64,000 nt of DNA from assembly GCF_002843315.1 (NCBI RefSeq), contig NZ_MVDD01000004.1, positions 1-64,000 on the forward strand, in the 5' to 3' direction. The translations under genes were made by a program, and so were the position numbers. The DNA is from Labilibaculum filiforme. Its GTDB lineage: Bacteria; Bacteroidota; Bacteroidia; Bacteroidales; Marinifilaceae. Shown piece after piece: positions 18,108-24,464 of the stretch (the stretch's first letter is position 1; the number at the start of each line of letters is the position of its first letter). Under the pieces are notes generated by a model. That model did no database searches. It was not told where the DNA came from and saw only the letters and a list, made by a program, of their open reading frames with translations.

Positions 18108-18887
18108 CTAAGAATTAACGATTTGTGTTCCTGAAGAATGATTAGTTTCAATGGAAACAAAATTCCCAATTACCACTTCTTCAACTCCTTTAGATAAGGC
18201 ATAGAATGCATTTTGTGTTTTGGGTAACATTCCAGTATTTATTTTATTCAGCTTTACCATTTCTGCACATTTTTCACTTGAAAGAACTGGCATTACACTG
18301 CTATCATCATCTGGATTTATCAGCACACCAAGCTTTTCGAAACTGTATACCAATTTTACTTTGTAAAAACGACTCAAAGCAACTGCAACTTCCGTTGCTA
18401 CAGTATCTGCATTCGTATTAAATAACTGACCGTTTCCATCGTGAGTAATTGGAGCAATTACCAGCACTGAATTACATTCAATTTGCTTGCATAATGCCAA
18501 GGTATTCACTGCTGTAATGTCACCTACAAAACCAAAATCAACCTTTGAATTACTTCTCTTCTCTGCCCTAATTAAATCTAAATCAGCACCACACATTCCC
18601 ATCGCATTAACGCCAAGAGCTTGTAAAGCTGCAACAATATTTTTATTGATTAAACCAGCATAAACCATGGTCACCAATTTCAGATTTTCTGCATCCGTAA
18701 TTCGTCTACCATCAACCATTTTGGTTTGAACACCTAAACTGCCAGCTAAATCAGATGCAAGCTTCCCTCCTCCATGAACCAAAACAATCTTGCCATTTAA
18801 ATTCGAAAAGGCATCTAAAAAATCATTTAGTTTTTCGGGATCGTCAATTACGTTTCCTCCAACTTTTACTACTGTTAAATCTATCAT
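18108..18887 (-). CDS. argB: N-acyl-L-glutamate kinase
   Basis: 259 aa amino-acid kinase fold. It phosphorylates N-acetyl- (or N-succinyl-) glutamate. The N-terminal VVKVGGNVID and VLVHGGGKLASDLA blocks form the phosphate and substrate sites; a later FNTNADTVATEVA block is the nucleotide/substrate segment. The start codon overlaps the argD stop by 4 nt (ATGA-type), so translation is probably coupled. Without the N-terminal extension seen in arginine-inhibited hexameric ArgB enzymes, it is likely the short form, which is usually less feedback-sensitive (inference). Confidence 0.93.
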   Translation of the reverse strand: MIDLTVVKVGGNVIDDPEKLNDFLDAFSNLNGKIVLVHGGGKLASDLAGSLGVQTKMVDGRRITDAENLKLVTMVYAGLINKNIVAALQALGVNAMGMCGADLDLIRAEKRSNSKVDFGFVGDITAVNTLALCKQIECNSVLVIAPITHDGNGQLFNTNADTVATEVAVALSRFYKVKLVYSFEKLGVLINPDDDSSVMPVLSSEKCAEMVKLNKINTGMLPKTQNAFYALSKGVEEVVIGNFVSIETNHSSGTQIVNS

Positions 18888-20017
18888 ACTGGTACAATTT
18901 GGGTTATTTTTTGAAATGCATGAATGAATTGATCTACTTCCTTTTTAGTAATTGAAAGTGGTGGTAACAGACGAAGTGTTGAACTACCAGATGATCCAGT
19001 AAAAATTCCAAATTCTTCAAGAAGTTGCTTTCTAACTTTAGGCATATTTTCCAGATCAAGACCAATCATTAATCCCTTTCCCCTTATTGCTTTTATTGCT
19101 TTATCGTCTTTTAATTTAGAAATTAAATAATCTCCTAATTCAGTTGCATTTTCAATTAGCTTTTCCTCTTCAATTGTTTCCAATACAGCCATTCCTGCTG
19201 CACAAGCCAAATGACTTCCTCCGAAGGTTGTTCCCAACATTCCACTCCAAGCTTTTATAGCTGGCGAAATAATCACCCCTGCAATTGGGAACCCGTTTCC
19301 CATTCCTTTAGCTGTTGTGATAATATCCGCCTTTATTCCTGCGTGTTGATGTGCAAAGAATTTCCCTGTTCTTCCATAACCCGATTGAACTTCGTCGAGA
19401 ATTAAAATTACCTTATGACTTTTGCACAAACTTTCTGCAGCTTTCAAAAACTCAGTTCCAGGTTCAATAACTCCATTTACACCTTGTATTCCTTCTATAA
19501 TTACTGCGGCAACATCATTTTTACTAATTTCCTTTTCTAGAGCAGAAATATCATTCATTTCAACAAAAACAACCTCATGTTTTGCATTAAAATCTGACGA
19601 TAAAACAGGATTATCGGTAATTGCTAAAGCACCACTGCTTCGTCCATGAAAAGCACCTTTTATCGCAATAATTTTAGATTTCCTTGTATGAAAAGATGCT
19701 ACTTTTAAAGCATTTTCATTTGCTTCAGCACCTGAGTTGCATAAAAATAGATTATAATCATCATATCCTGAAAGAACCCCCAATTTACTGGCTAACTTCT
19801 CTTGCATATCATTTCTTACTGCATTTGAATAAAAACCTAAACAATGAAGTTGATGTTCAATTCTAAAAATATAGTGTGGATGACTATGACCAATTGAAAT
19901 TACGCCATGTCCGCCATAAAAATCTAAATATTTATTTCCTTTATCATCCGATATATAGGATCCTTTTCCATTTACCAAATTTATATCGTAACAATTATAT
20001 ACGTTAAATAATTCCAT
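18884..20017 (-). CDS. argD: N-acyl-ornithine aminotransferase
   Basis: 377 aa class III PLP aminotransferase. It converts N-acyl-glutamate semialdehyde to N-acyl-ornithine. The cofactor lysine lies in TTAKGMGNGFPIAGV near residue 235; upstream are the phosphate-binding CNSGAEANENALK segment and the Asp of ILDEVQSGYGRTG. The gene sits directly after argC (11 nt) and overlaps argB by 4 nt. Length is a little below E. coli ArgD (406). Confidence 0.94.
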   Translation of the reverse strand: MELFNVYNCYDINLVNGKGSYISDDKGNKYLDFYGGHGVISIGHSHPHYIFRIEHQLHCLGFYSNAVRNDMQEKLASKLGVLSGYDDYNLFLCNSGAEANENALKVASFHTRKSKIIAIKGAFHGRSSGALAITDNPVLSSDFNAKHEVVFVEMNDISALEKEISKNDVAAVIIEGIQGVNGVIEPGTEFLKAAESLCKSHKVILILDEVQSGYGRTGKFFAHQHAGIKADIITTAKGMGNGFPIAGVIISPAIKAWSGMLGTTFGGSHLACAAGMAVLETIEEEKLIENATELGDYLISKLKDDKAIKAIRGKGLMIGLDLENMPKVRKQLLEEFGIFTGSSGSSTLRLLPPLSITKKEVDQFIHAFQKITQIVPV

Positions 20018-20028
20018 TTTGCTTTTTT

Positions 20029-20994
20029 TTAAAATCCAATCGGCTTTAATCCTAGTCCTAATATTTCCGGCATTCCAAATAATAAATTCATATTCTGAAC
20101 TGCCTGACCAGAAGCACCTTTCAATAAATTATCAATCACTGAAATAATCATCAGTTTACTCCCATGTTTTTCAAGGTACAATACACATTTATTGGTATTT
20201 ACAACCTGTTTTACATCGGGTACTATATTGGTTATTGAAACGAATGGATGATTTTTATAATATGATTTGTACTTTTCAATGGCTTCCTCAACAGACCAAT
20301 CACAATCTGTATAAATGGTTGCCATTATTCCTCGACTAAAGTTTCCTCTTACAGGAATAAAATTGATCGATTTATTAAAGTTTGGCTGAAGTTGTAAAAC
20401 TGTTTCTGTGATTTCAGCCAAATGCTGATGAGTAAATGCTTTGTAAACCGATACATTATTGTTTTTCCAGCTAAAATGTGAAGTGCTTGTTGGATTCTGA
20501 CCTGCTCCGGTTGATCCGGTAATCGCATTAACATGAACCTCTTCCTTCAATTTATTTTCTTTCGCTAAAGGCAATAATCCCAATTCAATACATGTAGCAA
20601 AACATCCTGGATTAGCAATTTTATCCGCACGCTCAATTTTTTCCTTATTTATTTCGGGCAAGCCGTAAACGAATCCATTTCCATTTGTTCTCGGTCTAAA
20701 ATCAGTACTTAAATCGATAATTTTCACGTTTGCTGGCAAAACATTCTCTTCCAAAAATAATTTTGTTTTCCCATGTCCCGAGCAAATAAATAAAACATCA
20801 ATTGCCTGAAAATCTGCTTCGGAAAACATCAAGTTAGTTTCGTCTAACAAATCTCGGTGGACATCCGAAATTGGATGTCCCCTATGACTTGTACTCTGAA
20901 CAAAATTAATATGTGCTTGGGGATGCCAGATCAATATCCGTAATAACTCTCCTGCCGTATAACCTGCTCCACCTATAATTCCTACATTCACCAT
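20029..20994 (-). CDS. argC: N-acyl-gamma-glutamyl-phosphate reductase
   Basis: 321 aa, type 1 ArgC. It reduces the acyl-glutamyl phosphate made by ArgB with NADPH. The N-terminal GIIGGAGYTAGELLR is the nucleotide-binding loop; the active-site cysteine is in ANPGCFATCIELG near residue 130; GSTGAGQNP follows. It starts 2 nt after the argG stop. Confidence 0.95.
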   Translation of the reverse strand: MVNVGIIGGAGYTAGELLRILIWHPQAHINFVQSTSHRGHPISDVHRDLLDETNLMFSEADFQAIDVLFICSGHGKTKLFLEENVLPANVKIIDLSTDFRPRTNGNGFVYGLPEINKEKIERADKIANPGCFATCIELGLLPLAKENKLKEEVHVNAITGSTGAGQNPTSTSHFSWKNNNVSVYKAFTHQHLAEITETVLQLQPNFNKSINFIPVRGNFSRGIMATIYTDCDWSVEEAIEKYKSYYKNHPFVSITNIVPDVKQVVNTNKCVLYLEKHGSKLMIISVIDNLLKGASGQAVQNMNLLFGMPEILGLGLKPIGF

Positions 20995-20996
20995 AA

Positions 20997-22196
20997 TTAT
21001 TGTTTGTTTACGGTGTAATATATCTTCAATGAATTCGCCAGAATATTGGTAAATCCTTTTGCATCATCAGCAGTCCATCCTTTGCTACTTTCTCCATACT
21101 GACCAAATAAATCAGTCATTAAGTCGTTTGGTGAAGTAATTCCCTCCACAAAGAAATGCTTAGGATTTAAATTTAAAATAACTGTTCCAGTCACCTTCTT
21201 TTGAGAATCAACCAGAAAAGTTTCCATATTTCTCATTACTGGCTCTAAATATTGAGCCTCGTGCAGTAGCATACCATAGAAATTTGCAATTTGCTCTTTC
21301 CAATGCATTTGCCACTTGGTAAGCGTGTGTTTTTCCAGCGTTTGATGAGCTTTTATAATCATCAAGGGTGCAGCAGCTTCAAAAGCGACTCTTCCTTTTG
21401 TCCCAATAATTGTATCGCCAATGTGCATATCTCTTCCAATGCCAAATTGAGATCCAATAGCTTCAATTTTTTTAATTGCTTCGAGTGGATGTTTTACTTT
21501 TTCGCCATTTACACTTACCAATTCTCCTTTTTCAAAACCAATGATTAGTTTCTCCGATTCCGTTTTAACAACTTGCTTAGGATAAGCCTCTTCTGGTAAT
21601 GGTTGATCTGATGTTAATGTTTCCTTACCACCAATACTTGTTCCCCAAATTCCAGCATTAATCGAATATTTCATTTTTTCGAAATTGGCTGAAATGCCAT
21701 TTTCTTTTAGGTAATTGATCTCCGTTTCCCTGCTTAACTCCATATCTCTTGTAGGAGTAATAATTTCGGCATTAGGAGCCATTATTTTAAAGATCAAATC
21801 AAATCTTATCTGATCATTACCTGCTCCGGTACTGCCGTGAGCGATATAATCCGCATCAATAGAATGGGCAAATTGAGCGATTGCCATAGCTTGAAAAGCT
21901 CTTTCGGAGCTTACAGATAATGGATAAGTATTGTTCTTCAAAACATTTCCCATTATCATGTATTTAATACATTTATCGTAGTATTCTGTGGTAATATCCA
22001 GAGAAGCGTGCTGTACAACCCCCAGTTGCTTAGTTCTGTTCTCTATATCAGCCAATTCTGCATCACTAAAGCCTCCTGTATTCCCCAAAACTGTGTACAC
22101 ATCCATGTTTAACTCCTTAGATAAATAAAGTGCACAGTAAGTTGTATCCAAACCTCCGCTATATGCTAATACTACTTTTTTCTTAGTTGATGTCAT
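20997..22196 (-). CDS. argG: Argininosuccinate synthase
   Basis: 399 aa. It joins citrulline and aspartate using ATP. The N-type ATP pyrophosphatase loop AYSGGLDTTYCA is at residues 10-21, and the citrulline-binding HGSTGAGNDQIRFD block is near residue 120. It is the second gene of the operon, between the GNAT gene (66-nt gap) and argC. The length agrees with typical ArgG (about 400-445). Confidence 0.95.
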   Translation of the reverse strand: MTSTKKKVVLAYSGGLDTTYCALYLSKELNMDVYTVLGNTGGFSDAELADIENRTKQLGVVQHASLDITTEYYDKCIKYMIMGNVLKNNTYPLSVSSERAFQAMAIAQFAHSIDADYIAHGSTGAGNDQIRFDLIFKIMAPNAEIITPTRDMELSRETEINYLKENGISANFEKMKYSINAGIWGTSIGGKETLTSDQPLPEEAYPKQVVKTESEKLIIGFEKGELVSVNGEKVKHPLEAIKKIEAIGSQFGIGRDMHIGDTIIGTKGRVAFEAAAPLMIIKAHQTLEKHTLTKWQMHWKEQIANFYGMLLHEAQYLEPVMRNMETFLVDSQKKVTGTVILNLNPKHFFVEGITSPNDLMTDLFGQYGESSKGWTADDAKGFTNILANSLKIYYTVNKQ

Positions 22197-22262
22197 TATA
22201 TTGTTTTTTGTAGATTTTTAAAATCTTGTTCATAAATTGATAAAATTGCTTACGTTTCAAAA

Positions 22263-22832
22263 TTATTTTTTCTCCTTTTTATTGGGATCGTAAAGCATAC
22301 CAGTACACAAACACATTTTTCGATTGGTTCGTTGCAGTATGTCGTAATTCACACAACCGCTACATCCTTTCCAAAATGTATCATCAGTAGTTAGCTCCGA
22401 AAAGGTAACTGGTCTATACCCTAATTCTGAATTGATTTTCATTACAGGAAGACTGGTGGTGAGTCCAAATATTTTGGCCTCAGGATAACGTTTTCTGGAT
22501 AACTCGAATGCCTTAGCTTTAATCATTTTAGCTAAACCTACCGCTCTGTAATCCGGATCGACAATAAGTCCCGAATTAGCAACATACTTGCCGTGTTCCC
22601 AGGTTTCTATATAGCAGAAACCTATTACTTTCTCCTGATCAAAGGCAATGATTGCCTTTCCTTCCTGAATTTTTTGTACGATGTACAAAGGTTCTCTTTT
22701 TGCAATTCCTGTACCGCGAATTTTCGCTGCACTTTCAATCATATCACAAATTTCTTGGGCATAATCGTAATGCCTCAAACCTGCTATAATGACACTTAAC
22801 TTTTGCTCAACTTCCATTGATGTATCTATCAT
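22263..22832 (-). CDS. GNAT acyltransferase, likely N-acylglutamate synthase of the arg pathway
   Basis: 189 aa and first structural gene of the operon. A GNAT fold is recognisable: the strand VANSGLIVDPDYR leads into the acyl-CoA loop R96-x-x-G-x-A101. As no other gene of the cluster could catalyse the first step (acylation of glutamate), this is the best candidate for an ArgA-like enzyme; in Bacteroides-type pathways the donor may be succinyl-CoA. The C-terminus is unusual for GNAT proteins: four cysteines (157, 160, 174, 176) in C-x2-C and C-x-C pairs suggest a bound metal. Start chosen at ATG 22832; an internal ATG five codons later is an alternative. The four attenuator-like leaders end just upstream. 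Confidence 0.75.
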   Translation of the reverse strand: MIDTSMEVEQKLSVIIAGLRHYDYAQEICDMIESAAKIRGTGIAKREPLYIVQKIQEGKAIIAFDQEKVIGFCYIETWEHGKYVANSGLIVDPDYRAVGLAKMIKAKAFELSRKRYPEAKIFGLTTSLPVMKINSELGYRPVTFSELTTDDTFWKGCSGCVNYDILQRTNRKMCLCTGMLYDPNKKEKK

Positions 22833-22848
22833 TTTATTCTAACTAAGA

Positions 22849-22989
22849 CTAAATTTCCCAAAAAAGTGCTACCGCAGTTAAGCATAACCACCTATTATTT
22901 AATTCTACAAAAAAGTCCGCTCTTGCGGTTTGATTGTTGTGCTCTCGAAAACATCGTCTTCGAAAATCTAAGGAGTTGAAAAAATTCAT
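22849..22989 (-). CDS. Leader peptide 4 of the arg operon (46 aa)
   Basis: Translated from ATG 22989: MNFFNSLDFRRRCFRE is the start. Arg10-Arg11-Arg12 (CGA AGA CGA) and Arg15 form the control stretch. Two further Arg residues occur at 23 and 33. Its 3' half contains a GC hairpin with a U run (22909-22928), and the stop is 16 nt before the GNAT start. It is longer than the other three leaders, so it could be a hybrid of leader and translational-coupling element. Reality as a peptide is inferred from context and the Arg run. Confidence 0.65.
   Translation of the reverse strand: MNFFNSLDFRRRCFREHNNQTARADFFVELNNRWLCLTAVALFWEI
22909..22928 (-). terminator. Attenuator hairpin 4 (inside leader 4)
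   Basis: Minus strand: CCGC-AAGA-GCGG, then AC and six T. The stem is only four G-C pairs with a tetraloop, so weaker than the three upstream terminators. ACCGCA of this hairpin (22924-22929) can instead pair with TGCGGT at 22871-22876, which would open the terminator. A second weak hairpin with a T run follows at 22860-22884. Confidence 0.5.
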
Positions 22990-23011
22990 TTTTTTTAATT
23001 TTAGTTTATAC

Positions 23012-23044
23012 AAAAAAAGCTTACAGTCCGTGAACAGTAAGCTT
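23012..23044 (-). terminator. Attenuator terminator 3
   Basis: Minus strand AAGCTTAC pairs with GTAAGCTT over a 12-nt interior, followed by a run of T. It lies 5 nt after the stop of leader 3 and before leader 4. Confidence 0.75.
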
Positions 23045-23049
23045 ATAAA

Positions 23050-23151
23050 TTACGATATTTCAATTACAGAAATAGCAAGCTCATCTGTTCCTCCTGGGTA
23101 ACAGTTACTGCGCAAATGGCGTCGACTTTGAGTATAGATGATTTGCTTCAT
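23050..23151 (-). CDS. Leader peptide 3 of the arg operon (33 aa)
   Basis: Begins MKQIIYTQSRRHLRSN; Arg10-Arg11 and Arg14 (CGA CGC, CGC) are the control codons. Downstream in the same ORF a stem CTGTT-A-CC / GG-AACAG (over the codons for Cys17-Tyr18-Pro19 to Thr22) could act as the pause or anti-antiterminator hairpin. Terminator 3 follows its TAA directly. Confidence 0.75.
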   Translation of the reverse strand: MKQIIYTQSRRHLRSNCYPGGTDELAISVIEIS

Positions 23152-23173
23152 TTGTTTCTGTAAAAATTAGTTC

Positions 23174-23206
23174 AAAAAAAAGGCTTACCGGTAAAAACGG
23201 TAAGCC
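23174..23206 (-). terminator. Attenuator terminator 2
   Basis: A perfect 9-bp stem (GGCTTACCG / CGGTAAGCC) with a 7-nt loop and eight T on the minus strand. It is the strongest hairpin of the leader and lies between leaders 2 and 3, 18 nt after the leader 2 stop. Confidence 0.85.
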
Positions 23207-23224
23207 TTTAAATATTGTTGTAAA

Positions 23225-23311
23225 TCACTGATTAAACGACAATAAGACACCAACCGCTTTCCCTAAGGGAGCACTCTGTCTTCGTCGTAGTATGTTGTGA
23301 AATAAAATCAT
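23225..23311 (-). CDS. Leader peptide 2 of the arg operon (28 aa)
   Basis: Begins MILFHNILRRRQSAPLG; Arg9-Arg10-Arg11 (CGA CGA AGA) form the control stretch. TATTGT near the 3' end of the ORF can pair with ACAATA just past its stop, a possible competitor of terminator 2. No Shine-Dalgarno site is visible, which is normal in this phylum. Confidence 0.78.
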   Translation of the reverse strand: MILFHNILRRRQSAPLGKAVGVLLSFNQ

Positions 23312-23338
23312 TTATTAAATTTTCCTTGTTTGTTAATC

Positions 23339-23366
23339 AAAAAAAAGGCTTTCCGACAGGGAAAGC
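23339..23366 (-). terminator. Attenuator terminator 1
   Basis: Minus strand GCTTTCC-CTGTC-GGAAAGC, then C and eight T: a 7-bp stem intrinsic terminator 29 nt after the stop of leader 1. Confidence 0.85.
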
Positions 23367-23395
23367 TTGGAAAAAATTACACCAATGCTTATACC

Positions 23396-23452
23396 TTATC
23401 GTTGCGATAAAGATCTAATAAAGCGTCGTCGAATAATTTGCATATGTTCCAT
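23396..23452 (-). CDS. Leader peptide 1 of the arg operon (18 aa)
   Basis: The whole peptide is MEHMQIIRRRFIRSLSQR. Five of 18 residues are Arg, with Arg8-Arg9-Arg10 encoded CGA CGA CGC. An 8-bp hairpin (23394-23412, loop CAA) covers its last codons and stop, the usual place for a ribosome-pausing 1:2 hairpin. It starts about 25 nt downstream of the -7 box. Confidence 0.8.
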   Translation of the reverse strand: MEHMQIIRRRFIRSLSQR

Positions 23453-23474
23453 GCTTCTTTTTATTTGTTGTCTA

Positions 23475-23482
23475 CAAAGATA
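23475..23482 (-). promoter_or_regulatory. Promoter -7 box of the arg-car operon leader
   Basis: The minus strand reads TATCTTTG, an exact match to the Bacteroidota -7 consensus TAnnTTTG. It lies just upstream of leader peptide 1, and no other such box is seen between it and the GNAT gene. I could not place a convincing -33 TTG at 19-21 nt. Confidence 0.6.
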
Positions 23483-23801
23483 AATGCAAAAATCAGTAAT
23501 ATCCTAATAAATCAAGTTTTTTTTTCAAGCCCTACTAATTTATAACCTTTGCATAAAAAAAACCATACTCTTTTTACTTCAATACTCTATTAAATTATAG
23601 ACCTCATTTTATTAATTGAATATTTTCACTGTAAAACCAATGAATACAAGAATCAAATTTAATTTGCAAAACCTTTCTTTTCGTCTAAATAACAAGACGT
23701 TATGTATTTTTAACACTTTTAAATTCAATTTTTCACTAACCATTTATAACTTGCGCCGTAGAATTCAATTAAGTATCTAAAATTAAAAGATTTGTAATAC
23801 C

Positions 23802-24092
23802 ATGGAGTTAAAAAAAATTGTTGGATTTGTGCTGTTGGGTTTAGCTATTATTACTTTCTTCCTCTACTTATCCTTACCTTTTATTCTATCTGGTTCTAGT
23901 AAAATTATTTTACTAACAGCATCTGTGTATGTACTGAATAAAGTTTTCTTCTATTCTTCCCTTTATATTTTGGGGAAACAATTCATATTAAAATATGGAA
24001 AATACCTTCCTAAATGGATTGAAAAGCGATTACTTAAACTTCTTAAAGTACAAACTGTAGTTGAAAACGCTCAACACAACATAATACCATAA
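23802..24092 (+). CDS. Small membrane protein, unknown function
   Basis: 96 aa. Two hydrophobic helices (about 7-28 and 34-58, the second less hydrophobic) are followed by a basic tail rich in Lys, Leu and Ile. No family is recognised. It stands alone between the arg leader (divergent) and gltBD. The start ATG at 23802 is the only one that keeps the first helix. It is judged real from its clean composition and isolated, unshadowed frame. Confidence 0.55.
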   Translation: MELKKIVGFVLLGLAIITFFLYLSLPFILSGSSKIILLTASVYVLNKVFFYSSLYILGKQFILKYGKYLPKWIEKRLLKLLKVQTVVENAQHNIIP

Positions 24093-24464
24093 AGCATAGT
24101 TATCGATAAAATATTCTTTGGATAATTTATATTCTCATTTTTTCAATTCTCTAATGTATTGAATATCATGCAAACCATTGCAATGATAAATATCATGTTT
24201 TTTTTTCTTCTCAAACGTTTTCGCTAACTAGCTTAACAATAATAATTGCTATTTTAGATTTATTTGTATTATATTTGTTGAACGGATTAGACAAGCAAAA
24301 AATTAATCACCTCCATCTTTGGGTGTTTCTTAAGTTAAGGCAACGATTGTCGGATTTTTAAAAATCGTTACTAAATGATATAGAATGGGGATTTCTATTC
24401 ATTTTTTCATGTCCTTAAATTTAAAAGTTAAAATCATTTCCTGGCTTCGCACTAAAAATTGCCT
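24093..24464. promoter_or_regulatory. gltBD promoter region and long 5' UTR
   Basis: A TTG at 24246-24248 and TATATTTG at 24270-24277 are 21 nt apart, matching the Bacteroidota -33/-7 promoter. The transcript would carry about 180 nt before gltB. This leader contains CACC...GGTG (about 24309-24328) and AACGATT...AATCGTT (about 24344-24371) hairpins. Neither is followed by a T run, so termination control is not supported. Further upstream, ATGATA-AA-TATCAT followed by T10 (about 24182-24205) could terminate the 96-aa gene. Confidence 0.5.

Noticed and set aside
24309-24371. Terminator-type riboswitch in front of gltB
   Set aside because: The hairpins lack a following T run and match no riboswitch core I know.
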